A stretch of 64,000 nt of DNA, taken from positions 11,723,134 to 11,787,133 of the forward strand of contig CM033401.1 in NCBI GenBank assembly GCA_019426215.1. Direction: 5' to 3'. The stretch is from Buddleja alternifolia. Taxonomy: Eukaryota; Streptophyta; Magnoliopsida; Lamiales; Scrophulariaceae. Position 1 is the first letter of the stretch. The number at the start of each line of letters is the position of its first letter. Below are positions 21,119 through 32,575 of this stretch, in pieces. Both the position numbers and the translations under genes were made by a program. The notes under the pieces are model-generated. The model worked only from the letters and a program-made list of their open reading frames with translations. It did no database searches and had not been told where the DNA came from.

Positions 21119-22266
21119 CTATTGTGGCCACCTCATGTATATACCCTTTTTGAGGATGCATGGGGAAACCATTTTACAAATCCTTAAAATGTAGCTTAGG
21201 GATGGCAACATGACCCCCCCACCCCCCACCCCCCAAATTTTGTGATTAACCAACTTTTCAACAAGCAAAACATCATCTACATATATAGTGAAATAATAAT
21301 ATAAGAACTCCGACTTTTCCAAATATATAATGATCATAATTAGGAGGTACAAAAACATACAATAAAATGGTATCATGAAAAGTGTTAATTCAGTCGTGGA
21401 GACTGTTTTACACCATATAAGGACTTGTATAATTTCTTACCGACTTTATCTTTCTTACCTTTAATAGCACATCCTAGACGTTGGTGGATATAAATTTCAC
21501 CATTTAGAAAAGCCTTTTTTTACATCCATTTGATGTAATTCCAAATTTTGATACGCAACCAAAGACTTTAAATTCTTATTGATGTGAATTCTAACACAGG
21601 TGAGTATGTTTCATCATAATCTATTCCTTCCTTTTGCGTGAGGCCTCTTGCAACTAATTTAGCTTTATACTTGTAAATAGTACTGCCATCTGAGTTTAAT
21701 TTCTTTTTAAGTACCCACTTACAACCTATTGCTTTTCTACTTTTTGGTAAATTTACTAACCCCCACACTTTATTTTTTTTTCTTAGTCGATTTTTTTTCT
21801 TCTTGGAGCTGCCCATTTTGAAGAATCTAAAGCATTCAATGCATCATTAAATCAATAGGATCATCAGTATTTTGTGCTAAATTAAAAGCATAATAATCTT
21901 GCAAGTGATTTGAGGACGTCTTTCTAATTGTATTCTAGTCAAAATGTCCATAGATTGAGATTCTTGAATAACTTCTTCCTTAGATTTCATAGTTTCACTT
22001 GTTTTAAAAAATTCAAATGAATAAACCATTTTATCAATTTTAGTTACATTATCTTCAAAGAAAAAAAGACCTCTGCTTTCTACAATTCCAATTGAACCAT
22101 CATCATGGTAAACAACAAATTTATAGTTAGTTACATTATCTTCAAAGAAAAAAGACCCCTACCTTCTATAATTCCAATTGAACCATCATCATGGTAAACA
22201 ACAAATTTATAGCCCACTGTATCCAATAAAAATACATTAAATTGATTTTACATCTAATTTATCTCT
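21119..22266 (-). pseudogene. Copia relic: RT and end of integrase
   Basis: Reading leftwards: VFLLDTVGYKFVVYHDDGSI and RGLFFFEDNV (end of integrase, 22030-22250), then VWGLVNLPKSRKAIGCKWVL, LVARGLTQKEGIDYDETYSP (21600-21790), and a far-decayed catalytic block FTIYVDDVLLVEK near 21260-21300. Many stops separate these blocks. A poly-C tract interrupts at about 21211-21235. It is old and inactive. Confidence 0.8.
22041..22213. repeat. 87 bp tandem duplication within the Copia relic
   Basis: TAGTTACATTATCTTCAAAG starts at 22041 and again at 22128. Both copies run through ATGGTAAACAACAAATTTAT. The duplication keeps the period divisible by three. Confidence 0.85.
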
Positions 22267-22722
22267 AGTGAAAATTACACTTTTCGTCCCATGACTTTGC
22301 CAGAATTTAATGTTGGTCCTATTTGTTATGGATTTCTCAAATCTAGTCCCATAACTTTTAATATATTTCACATTGAGTCCCAATTGAAATTTTCATTCAT
22401 AATTTAACAATCAACTCTATTAGTCGACATTTTGACCAGTTTTTTGGAGAGATTTTGTGCATGAGCGATGCGTGATATTGATTAGAAATATTGTAATATT
22501 GAATATCATCCATGTGTAAATGCATTCATGCACAAAATCTCCCCAAAAAACTTGGTCAAAATATTGACTAATGGAGTTGACCGTTAAATTATGGATGAAA
22601 ACTTTGGTTGGGACTAAATGTGAGACATGTTGAAAGTTATATGGCCAAATGTGAGAAATCAATAATGAATGAGACCAAAATTAAAATGTGGCAAAGTTAT
22701 GGGATGAAAAGTGCAATTTCCC
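22267..22722. mobile_element. Palindromic MITE (456 bp) with 8 bp target duplication
   Basis: Terminal repeats ACACTTTTCGTCCCATGACT (left) and its near complement at the right end. The internal halves also pair (for example GCACAAAATCTCC against GGAGATTTTGTGC), so the whole element can fold on itself. TTATCTCT flanks it at 22259-22266 and 22723-22730. An 8-9 bp duplication and long inverted repeats suggest a Mutator-like foldback MITE. It sits in the Copia relic, with integrase coding sequence on both sides. Confidence 0.85.
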
Positions 22723-23410
22723 TTATCTCTGTTTGAATCCAAGACATTTGCATCAACTCAACTACCCAAATTTTTAGATTAGACAAATCCGGGTACCGAT
22801 TCAAAGTTCAGAAGGTGTCATACCTATTCTTCTAGAGGGAACTCTATTAGGAATATATACAGTTGTTAACATAGCATCTCCCCAAAAATTTGGTTGAATT
22901 TGTTTGACTAACCATTATCTAGCCATATCAAGCAGAGTTCTATTTCATCTCTCAGATATACCATTTTGTTGAGGTATGTATGACATAGTTACTTGATATA
23001 ATAATTCATTTTCTTGAAAGAAATTTTCAAAAGTTCTAGCCATGTACTCTGCTCCACGATCAGTTTTTAACATTTTTCTTTTCTTCCTATTTAATTTTCT
23101 GCCTCGGTTGAAAACTCAATGGTTTATTAAAAGCTTCAACAATTTTAATAGATAAACATAACCATATCATGAATAATCATCTATAAATATTATAAAATAT
23201 TGCATTCATCGAGGAGTGTTAACATTTAATGGACCACATATCAGAATGATTAATTCCAATAAATCTTTAATTCATGCTAATTGTTCAAAAGGTTTTCTAG
23301 TCATTTTCTCTTTTAAACAAGATTCACAAGTCTTTAAATCAAACCTTGAGTTTTTAATTTTTAATTTAATCCCATATTATCCAGCTTGATCATCTTATTA
23401 TAATTAAAAA
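22723..23410 (-). pseudogene. Copia relic: integrase
   Basis: Minus-strand blocks include FEQLA preceded by TCESCLKEKM (about 23290-23330), IIFIDDYS near 23185, MLKTDRGAEYMARTFENFF (about 23010-23075, second catalytic Asp kept), a PQQNGISER-type block near 22960, and NFWGDAMLTTVYIPNRVPS near 22850-22900. Stops and frameshifts are frequent. It stops at the MULE boundary at 23411. Confidence 0.8.
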
Positions 23411-24879
23411 GGTTAAATGCAAAAAAAAAAAAAAAGATGTGTTGTAACATTTTTGCTAAAACCCCCTGGGATTGCGAAATAAGCAAAAAAAAAAAAAAAA
23501 ACCGTGTCAACGAAAATGTTTGCTCAATTACCCTCACCATTAACAAACACTAACACTGTTAAGTTTTTTTTCCGACTTTTCTGGTTATACCCCTCAGCCT
23601 ATTACTAGGGTTTTCTTTTTTACATTTGTTGTATAATTCATAAAAATTGAGATATATGAATTATATATGTATATATATACATCTGTTATACCCACCTTCA
23701 GACTCACAATCACAACCTCCATTGCTTCTCCAGATCCTTATCCTCACCACCGTCGTCGTCTCCCCTAATACAGACATCCCAGCCGCTTTTGGTTCCTCCA
23801 ACGATGTCGATACATCATTTTGCCTCCTGTAAAACGACTCCGGCAGTGATGATAAACCTCTAATCCTCCAGAACCTAAAAAAATGTGTGTGGAAGTGGGA
23901 TTATATGGGGGATAGAGGTGTAATTTGGGCTGGGATCTGATGGCAGGAGAGGATCTGAGAGTAGATGTCTGGAATCGAGAAAGAAGATGCTAATTACCAA
24001 GATAGGGAGGGTGTTGGACTGTTGGGGGTGGGTTTTCGCTAGTGAGGAAGATGAAGTACATGAAAATTAAAAATAAAAGAAAATAAAATTAGGGAAGAAA
24101 ATTTGATCTGAAAATTAAGAAAAAAAATCAATAAAAATATTTGGTAATGATTAATGAGTAATTCTATTAATTTTCAGATTTATACAAAAAAATTGGTGGA
24201 AAGACGTATATTTTGAGGATTTGATTTTTCATTCTTATTTTGTGATTTTTAATTATATAGGAATGAATAGTTTAGTTTTTGAAGTAATTTATGCTATTTA
24301 TTTGTGTACATGATATTTTTATTTATTATTTGGTGTGAGAAAATAAAAACTTGTAAGGTAACAATGTAATTTATTGAAATAAATGTTAAAAGCTACTATA
24401 TCATTGTTCCAATTTTATGAATCAGGTCTTTTATAGCTACAAATTGAACTTATTGAATTTTTTACAAATCAATTTCTAGTAAAAAGTTTTTAATTAAATA
24501 ATTCAAAATAAACTAGAATCTTGTATTACTTTTTAAAATAATAAGTAAGAAAAGAATAATTTATATCTATTTTAAATTTAAGATAATGAGGAAGGAATAG
24601 ATAGAGATAATGAAATAAATGGGGTTTTGGGTCTAAGCACAACACCAAAGCATAATATGATAAGGGTATATTTATCAATTGGATAGGTCAAAAAAGGTGA
24701 AAAACAACCAAAACAAGTTCATGGTTGCAGGACCAGAGCGTGCATCCCCATTCTGTTAACTTTTAATGGAATGGGGATTTCGCACAAATTTTTTCTTTAA
24801 CACAGGAGGTTTTTAGCCTATTTCGCGATCCCAGAGTTTTTTTATCAAAAAAGTTATAACACAGCAAAAAAGTTATAAC
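23411..24879. mobile_element. Non-autonomous Mutator-like element A
   Basis: The left end reads GGTTAAATGCAAAAA, then TGTTGTAACATTTTTGCTAA, CCCCCTGGGATTGCGAAATA and AACACTAACACTGTTAA. The right end carries the inverted counterpart (CTATTTCGCGATCCCAGAG and CCCCATTCTGTTAACTTTTA, 24745-24870). Inverted repeats are roughly 110 bp or longer and related to those of element B. The right tip seems rearranged, with AAAAAAGTTATAAC duplicated. The interior (23690-24060) is richer in GC than its surroundings and could be captured sequence, though no protein domain is recognisable. Confidence 0.7.
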
Positions 24880-24946
24880 TCCAGCCAAAATATGCTTAAT
24901 CTTAAATGCCACAAATTTGAATCAATATATATATATATATATATAA
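24880..24946 (-). pseudogene. Copia relic fragment between the two MULEs
   Basis: The minus strand reads CWHLRL-like sequence, the pre-integrase WHxRLGH region of Copia, as expected between the protease block at 26.4 kb and the integrase at 23.4 kb. A short AT repeat (24926-24946) lies at the edge of element B. Confidence 0.5.
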
Positions 24947-26382
24947 GGTTAAATGCAAAATAAAAACCATGTGTTGTAACTTTTATGTTAAAAATCCCTT
25001 GGGATAACGAATTAGGCTAAAACCCCCGTGTTTAACAAAAACTCTGGTCACTTGCCCTCGCTGTTAACAAGCACTAACACCGTTAAATTTTTTCTAGTTT
25101 TTCATGTTATACCCGTTACACTATTATTGGGTTTTCTTTTTACCAATTGCTTAAAAATAGAAGAGAGAGAAAATGAAAAACCCCACCCTATGTCTTCCCC
25201 CAAAAAAAAAAAAAAAAAAAAAAAAAAACCGTAATATCTCATCCCCCTGCCCCCTCGCCCCTCGCACACCCAGCCACACCACCCTCCGTCAAGTTGGTCC
25301 TTCATTGCTGGTATGTCATCGGATCTAAAAAGCTTTGGTCGCCACGCAATGGAGAAGAGATGAGAGCTTTGTTGTGGGTCTTTTCGGATGAGGTGATGTT
25401 GGTTGAGACTTGAGTGTGATTCTTCCGTTTTGCGGCGTTTGTGGCGATGATTGGTTAGAAATTGAGGTGTGTTGGTAGCTACAACAGCGACATGGAAGCT
25501 TGCCGGTGCGTCTGAATATGGAATTGAGGTTTGAATCTGGAATTGGTGGTGGGTCTGAAAGAGGAGAGATGGAAGCTTGATGGTGGGTCTTTTGGGATAA
25601 GGTGTTGTTGGTTGAGGACGGAGGACATACGGTTGTTTGGGGGGTGGGGTGGCCGGGGATAGGGGTAGGGTAGGAAGGGGTGATAACTGAGGTGAGGAAG
25701 ATGACTTGATTTTCTTTTTCCTTTTAAATAATTTTAATTAATTGTTAACATTAGTTTCTAAATCTAATTTTTAAAATATTTAGTAAACTCTGAAATTACA
25801 TCTAATGTCAATTTTAGAATGATATTAATTTTTTCTTTAAGATTTATTGAGTGTAAAAAGTAACTTCAATCTAATAAAGATTTTTTCACAACTTTTACAT
25901 TTACTATAATTGTTTAATATATTAATTTTAAACTTTAAAATAATTAATCATGATTTCTTTTAATATATGATTAAAATGACCGCATGTAAAATATACTTAT
26001 TTGAATCTATGATTTTTTTTCTATTTTTGTGATTTTATATATGTTATTAATTTAGTATTTGAATATTTTGATTTTTATTATCAAGTATTTAGTTATAAAG
26101 TGAATTTTAATAAGGGTTTAATGCAAACACAATAACAATGCTTTATATTGTAGGATAAGGGTATAATTGTCAATTGGGTAGGTAAAAAATGCTGAAAAAA
26201 GGTGAAAAAAAAGGCCCCCAATCGTAGGACCAGTGCTTGCATCCCCATTCTATTAACTTCTTATGGATTGGGGATTTCGCGCAGCCATTTGGGGGGGGGG
26301 GGGGGTTAGCCTATTTCATGATCCCAGGGGTTTTATTTAGTAAAAACGTTATAAAATAGAATTTTTATTTTTACATTTAACC
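24947..26382. mobile_element. Non-autonomous Mutator-like element B
   Basis: Starts GGTTAAATGCAAAATAAAAA and ends in the inverted counterpart TTTTTATTTTTACATTTAAC. Further shared blocks are CTTGGGATAACGAATTAGGC on the left and CTATTTCATGATCCCAGGGG on the right. The flanks are AT repeats, so a target duplication cannot be judged. The interior at 25230-25690 is GC-rich with no domain I recognise. An A run lies at about 25202-25227 and a G run at about 26290-26306. Confidence 0.72.
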
Positions 26383-27115
26383 CATATATATATTACAAGC
26401 AACGCCACAATACTGTACTCATCTAGAAAAAATATCACCATCTACTTTAGTACCCCCTATATAAGAATTTCACCATACTTTTTTCAATAGACACTTCAGA
26501 AGAACGAAAAGGAACTTCGAAATCTTTTTCCTCGAAACATGGTATAAATAACTGATTTTGCCTCATATTAGGCGCACAAAGAACATCAATCAAGAGAATG
26601 TTGCTTTTTTTAGGCAACACAATTCTTACAGTTCCAATTCCAAACACATCTCATAATTATGTATTATTTTTCATGTACATTTTGTGGTTGTCGGCTTTCA
26701 CCTCCTTCATTTTAACAAAGACATCTCTTTTCCTTGCGACCTTGCCACATGCCTTGAAGAGTAAAGTCAGCATAGCAAGCAACTCAATCACAATCCACAA
26801 CAAGCTACTAAGTGACCACACATTCAATATCTCTTGATCTATTATGATTTTTATCAGTATTCTTTTAAGAATAATATATTTGGTGGTGACTAGGTTTTCC
26901 ACAATTAAAACAATTTCCAGTATGTTATTTCTTGTAGTTACTTTTCTTGAATATATTATTTTTCAGGTGTTAATACAAAATTATCTTTCCTTGGCTTTAG
27001 ATATGAAGGAGTTTGAGTAGAAAAAACACTAGTTACTTGGTTAAATTGTGATGAAGCAAGTACCATATGAGACATATTTGTACGTCTTTTCTTAAACTTT
27101 TGATGGGTGTCGTAG
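26383..27115 (-). pseudogene. Copia relic: gag zinc knuckle and protease region
   Basis: The minus strand shows NCFNCGKPSHHQ near 26890-26925, the start of a CCHC knuckle whose last Cys is lost. Downstream is the post-active-site protease block FGIGTVRIVLPKKSNILLID, VLCAPNMRQNQLFIP and EKSMVKFLYRGY (26447-26650). The DSG active site is not recognisable between them. The stretch up to about 27115 contains Ser/Thr-rich gag-like sequence (SSQFNQVTSVFSTQTPSYLK). Confidence 0.7.
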
Positions 27116-28306
27116 CACACCAAAAACACAATTTATAATACCTAGATACCTAATGTGAAAGTGCTAAGAAAGGGTCTAAACCAAAGGAGTGTAGATCAAT
27201 TACATTTGTTAACTACCTATGATACCTAAATAAAAAGGGTGGATTTGGTTGCAATTATATGATAACGCTACACGTAAGAAAAAGTAACACAAACAATTAA
27301 ACAAGAGATTTGAGCATCAAGGAAAGCCTGATCAATTGAAACTATCCATGATCTTTTTGATTTGATCATAGATACGAAAGATTAATTCTACTCAATTAGC
27401 TAACTAAGAGAAACAATGATAGCATATGAACCCCTTGCTCTTTTCTTAAGTATAATTTACCAAAGGGTAGCTAATCGATAAATCCTAAATCCTAAAATGC
27501 ATCTAGAGACTAGACTTTTGATTCACTTGAGAGGAAGTATTAATCACAAAAAAGGGAGTTGACATCAATAGTCAATCCACCTGCCATGAATTAAATCTAA
27601 TGACGTTGATTTTCCCCCAAAAACCTAATATCAATCATTTTTTAAATATTAATCCCTATTTGCTATTAAACAAAGCCCTAATTGATAACAATGTAGCTTT
27701 AACTAGCAATGGATCAATGAAACACAAGAACAAAGTGTACATCTAAGTCAAGCATTTCATCAAACACTAATCGTGCATTCCAGAAAATCAAATACTCAAA
27801 ATAAAAATTATATTAAGAACAATAATCTCACAAATCAAGATGATGATTTCAAATTACAATTGTCCAGATATGATTTTTAGCCTCTAAAATTCATCTTCAA
27901 AGCTAAAATATCCCAAAAAGTGCAAAATACAAAGATAGAATAAGTTTTGAAGGAAAAGATTACTTAAAATACATTAAAAGCCTATTTCTAGGGCCCAAAA
28001 CGGTTCAAAGCCAGATAACTTGCATTAAGTGCTCCAGCATGAGCCAATGTGGCTACTCACAGCTCGAGTTGCAGTGAACATTTTTGCTCGCCGCGGCCTC
28101 GTGGTAGGTCTCGGTAAGTGAGCCATATCTCACTCTATAAAAATTGAGTTGCAACGATTGAAATTGCTATGGGAATCTAAGACATAGATTTACAAATTGT
28201 TAGAAGGACCCAAGAACTTATTCATCCGTTAAGCAAGTGTACAATCTATCAAAACATGAGACTTTATTTATCTTTTTTGCTTTGTTCACTTCCATTGTCT
28301 TTGGTG
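27116..28306. other. Unclassified repeat-like DNA left of the Sirevirus
   Basis: No coding domain. The sequence from GTGTCGTAGCACACC onward, and the GC-richer patch at about 28040-28110 (GCTCGCCGCGGCCTCG), look unlike the Copia relic and could be another inserted repeat, but neither terminal repeats nor duplications were found. Confidence 0.35.
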
Positions 28307-28311
28307 GTCCC

Positions 28312-29785
28312 AAGTGGCATATGAAAGGGTCTAGAGAGGGGGGGGGGGTTGAATAGACCCTGAAGTCTTTTTCGACTTCAAAAATTCGTATCACTTTTAA
28401 AGATTTGAATGGCTTCAGTAGAGATAACTTAGACTTAGTGATTTTAGCAATTTACCAAAGTAGGGTAACACTTAGATCATTCAATCAGGGTTAGCACAGT
28501 GGAAATGATTTTAAAGCTTTAGCATTCGTTTTGGTTAAATAGTCGCTTAGAAGATTAGCTTGTCTTTTTCAAAGAATATAGTATAATGTAAAACAAGACA
28601 ATAATTAAGGTAAATAACACAAGAAATTATAAGGTTCACTGGGTGATGTAATCCCAGCTACGTCCTTCTTCTCCTTTTTCACTTGGAGGAATTTACTAGG
28701 ATGATTATCAAAAAATCACACAGAATCTGCTACAAGATAGTAAAGGATGAAAAAGATCTGGGGCTCCGATCCTTGATCACACAGATTTCAGCACCAATGA
28801 ATAGCATCTTCTACAAGCTTCTCTCACTCAGAAATACTGCTTGAAAGGGTTTCAACAACTTTCTCACTCAGATGAAAGGTTGAAGGTTTGTCACAAGGTT
28901 TGGTTTGTTTTTGGGAAGTTCAAACAACTTGGAATATCTCAATAGGAATTTAGGTTTCTTCTTTGGAAGATGTTTGAGATATTTGTGACTGTCTGGAATG
29001 TAGATGAAATGCTTGAAGGAATTTTAGTTATGGAGTTTCGAAGCTTTTTCTTGTGCAAGTACGTAAATTTCTCTTGTAATATTATTTACCGTACTTTTGG
29101 GATTTGCTGAAGGTAAGGTATTTATAGGCAATTCTTGGGATCTGTCCGTTGGACACATGTAGGAGAGTGCCTCTCACGCGACGCGTGATTCTACCTAAAA
29201 CCTGACATTCCTGAAAATTTGCTGGCACCGATTGGATGGGAGCAGCTATAAACTTTGAAGTTCTGACAGTCTAGTAAAAAAGGTGGCTTGTCCACAAGTC
29301 ACAGTGGCTTATCACATTTAATGCTCTTATCAGGCATTTAATGCATTTGAATTTATTTTCCGTTGGAAATAAATGTCCGTTGAATGATTGCATTTAAGTC
29401 CTTCATGACTTGAGGATTTATCTTAGGTGAATCTGACATCGGTCGCTTAAGTGCTTTGAGCGCTTGATCCATAAATCCTGAAAAGAGGTCCTTTTAGCGT
29501 TTGATGGACGCTAAGAAACAAATCTTCATCTTTGGTTGACTTCAGACGCTGATCTTCAACTTCTTCTCTAATAGACTCACCTAGAATTCTATTAGTGATT
29601 CAGTATCAAATACTTAGTCTAGAATCTACAAAGATAAAAATTACAAGCCCAAACAAAATAACAATTACAAACTTTCAAACGCTTAAACAATGATCTATGA
29701 AAACATAAACTTACATTTTATTTGAGGTCTAACGTTGAATCCTATCTTGTCATCATCAAAACATCTAACATGAAATTTCCTAACA
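28312..29785 (-). repeat. 3' LTR of the minus-strand Sirevirus
   Basis: Plus strand reads TGGTGGTCCCAAGTGGCAT to ATTTCCTAACA. It has a G run near 28338-28350 that differs in length from the other LTR. TATA-like and CT-rich sequences lie in the middle, and a CACGCGACGCGTG palindrome lies near 29174. Confidence 0.95.
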
Positions 29786-29799
29786 ATTTCCCCATTTTT
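29786..29799 (-). other. Polypurine tract of the minus-strand Sirevirus
   Basis: The minus strand reads AAAAATGGGGAAAT directly before the 3' LTR. The second Sirevirus has AAAAAGGGGGAAAT in the same place. Confidence 0.88.
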
Positions 29800-30027
29800 G
29801 ATGATGTCAAGACTTTTAACTCTTATAACTCTTTTATAATTTAAGAGTTACTTAAAAGAAAAGCCCAAATGAATATAAGTTAGCGTTTAAAGAATTAGTA
29901 AAGTTAGCTAAAGTTAGATTAGCTTCAACAAGTTGTTTCAGCATAAATCATTCATATATTGAAAAAATAAGCATACATGATTTATACTGAAATATAAAAA
30001 AAGTGACAACAGAAATAAAAAAATCAT

Positions 30028-30760
30028 TCACTTTTTCTGTCGCTTTGCTCTTTCTTCGCCTTGGAGAACTTCTAAAGTTAAGTCCATCAGGAGACGATCA
30101 ATGTCGATCATTGTCGTATGTTGAACTTCATCGTAATCATGCCTATGAAGTCTAGCGCTTTCATTAAGTTCTAACAACGTTTTTGTCCATTCTCTTGGCG
30201 AAGTTCCAAGTTCACGAATTAAATCGTGATAGATATCTTTTCTTGGATCTTTTGACGGTTTCCAGTTGATATGTCGTCTTAGTGGTCTGGCAAAAGGTTG
30301 AAATCCCATACTTTCCAAGAAATCGACGTCCAATTCCGAAAGTTGATATCTTCCTAGATAATACCTTGGCTTTCTCTTTTTAGTTAACATCTTCTTGATG
30401 CTCACTAGTTCTTCAAACATTGATCGCCAATTTTTATTATCTGTCTTTGATATTGCTTTGGACGCTTGATGCTTTTCTGTATTTTCCTCCTTCTTGGCAT
30501 CATCAAGAGAGGTTTTCAACTCAGTGACTTCTCTTCGCAAGAGTCGAACTTCGTCAACTAAGAGAGCGACTTGGTGAGCGATGCTCTGAGCAGCGGCATC
30601 GGTCGAAGTATGTCTTTCAGCATCAGCCGAAGCGCTCTGAGCTAAGTGATGGTTGAATTCTGATGAGAGTTCAGTGACAAGTGGTGATATGCTGTTCATG
30701 ATTGTAACAGTGCTTTTAGTGGAAGCGTTTGCAATATCACGACTTCGCGTATCAGACACT
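30028..30760 (-). pseudogene. Sirevirus second ORF, 3' part (separated from its 5' part)
   Basis: An open frame of about 240 codons up to the breakpoint near 30760. It shows a predicted coiled-coil region rich in Ala, Leu, Glu and Thr (AQSIAHQVALLVDEVRLLRR), then a basic C-terminal part (KKRKPRYYLGRYQLSELDVD, SREWTK-like sequence, ERAKRQKK). It corresponds to the C-terminal quarter of the second ORF, whose start is at 44388. About 130 codons expected between the two halves, judged from the plus-strand copy, are missing. The apparent start codon at 30837 lies in the other element. The function of this ORF in Sireviruses (often called env-like) is unproven, and I see no membrane segment here. 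Confidence 0.75.
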
Positions 30761-30799
30761 ATTCGGAACACAAACACACACAACACAAAACGAAACCCA

Positions 30800-32575
30800 A
30801 GAAGGCCAATCTCTCTCCCATAATGAAGATAAGGCAAATATGGGTTTCGAAAAATCTAATTCAAATTAACGTTACTAACAAAAAAGGACCCAAAACAAAA
30901 TGGGTACCTAAAAAGAATTAGAACTGCCCTTTTGAATGCAGGTACCTAGAGCCAACACCGACACTTCAATATGGTACATAGATAGTGGGTCATCAAGACA
31001 TATGACTGGCTCAAAGGATCTACTGATCAACTATCGTGCAACCAATGGTCCTCAAGTTATATTCGGTGATAATTCCAAAGGTAAAACTAAAGGTATAGGT
31101 ATCATGCGCAGGGGGAACATCATGATAAATGATGTATATTATGTTGAGGGTCTTAAGCATAATCTCTTAAGCATAAGTCAATTTTGTGATAAAGGTTTTG
31201 AAATTAAGTTCTATAGTGACTTCTGCGAAATAATAGATGTTAAGACAAGATCTACGAAGTTAAAAGGAAAAAGAACAAACAATGTATACTTAGTAGATTG
31301 GGATTCAACATTAGATAACAACCCTACATGTTTCGTAGCTAAGAATCAAAACGAATTGGGTTGGTTATGGCACAGAAAAAATGAATCACCTCAACTTCAA
31401 GGCAATCTCTCAATTAATATCTCTAAATCTCGTAGAGGGATTACCTAAAGGTTCCTTTAATAAAGATCGCTTATGTGATCTTGTCAAATGGGTAAGCAAG
31501 TCAAATCATCCTTTAAGAAGAAATCTCATCTATCTACATCGCGAGTACTTGAATTATTACACTTAGATTTATTTGGTCCTATTCAAATCATGAGCATTAG
31601 CGGTAAAAAGTATTCACTAGTAATAGTTGATGATTTCTCACGTTATACATGGGTAGAATTTTTAGCGTCTAAAGATGAAACTAGCGCTAAGCTCACATCA
31701 CTAATTCGTCAGCTACAAAACTCAAAAGACCTAAAATAACCAGAATTAGAAGCGATAGAGGAACTGAATTTACTAACCATATTGTTGAGAAATATTGCAA
31801 AGACCTTGGGATACTTCATGAGTATTCAGCGCCTAGAACCCCTCAACAAAATGGAGTTGCTGAGCGACGGAACAGAACGCTCAAGGAAGCTGCCCGTACC
31901 ATGTTAGCCGAATCCAAGCTACCTCAAAGGTTTTGGGCCGAAGCTATCAATACCGCTTGCTACACACAGAATCGGTGTATGATCAACAAGCAACATGAAA
32001 AGACTCCATATGAACTATGGAAGGGACGTAAGCCAAATGTTTCATATTTTCATGTATTTGGTTCAAAATGCTTCATTCATAACAATGGATCCCAAAACTT
32101 AAAGACATTTGATCCTAAAGCAGATGAAGGAATCTTTCTAGGCTATGCCAAAAATGGAAAGAGCTTTCGTATCCTAAATAAGATCAAATCAAAGGTAGAG
32201 GAATCCATTCATGTTGTGTTTGATGATGCTAACCAAGAACCGAGTAAGGTTAATATTGATGATGTAGGAACTGAGGAACTCTCTCAACAAACATCACAAA
32301 TCAATCTATGTGATGATAGCGATCTTGATGAAGAGGATGAGATTATCGTGCCTAATCCTACACTTACTCACGAGGCTGTCAATGACCAAAGAAACGCTGA
32401 TGACCATGAAGAAAGTGATCATCAAGAGCAAGTTAGAACTATAAACACTGAAGCGCCTACGCAAAGAGCTGGTCAAGCGCCTGTGCAACGTAAGTCAAGC
32501 GTCTGATCAAGCTCTAAACCCTTCTCAACCAGATAGAAAATGGCTCAGAGACCATCCACCAGAATTAATTATTGG
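30800..32575 (+). pseudogene. Plus Sirevirus: gag end, protease and integrase
   Basis: The gag tail ends in KTKWVPKKN with TAG at about 30919-30921. The protease motif WYIDSGSSRHMTGSKDLL follows at about 30972-31025 with an intact DSG. Then come GLKHNLLSISQFCDKGFE and the pre-integrase WLWHRK, frameshifted near 31378. Integrase: [20 protein letters not shown] (first Asp), [20 protein letters not shown], a frameshift at about 31737, IRSDRGTEF (second Asp) and [17 protein letters not shown] (Glu). [20 protein letters not shown] opens a frame from 31901 to 32506. All catalytic residues are visible, but at least three frame breaks make it inactive. Confidence 0.88.

Larger units (their letters stand above)
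21119..27115 (-). mobile_element. Old Copia relic broken up by three DNA elements
   Basis: Minus-strand Copia domains occur in order from right to left: zinc knuckle and protease region (26400-27115), a pre-integrase scrap (24880-24946), integrase (22723-23410), and RT (21119-22266). The gaps are exactly filled by a MITE (22267-22722) and two Mutator-like elements (23411 to about 24879, and 24947-26382). No LTRs were recognised. Gag-like sequence at 52334-53110, beyond the Sirevirus insertion, has the right strand and order to be the missing 5' part. Confidence 0.75.

Noticed and set aside
30761..30837. Start codon and first codons of the open frame 30837-30028
   Set aside because: This part is antisense sequence of the plus-strand Sirevirus gag tail. 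The real frame joined 5' sequence now found at 41.2 kb.
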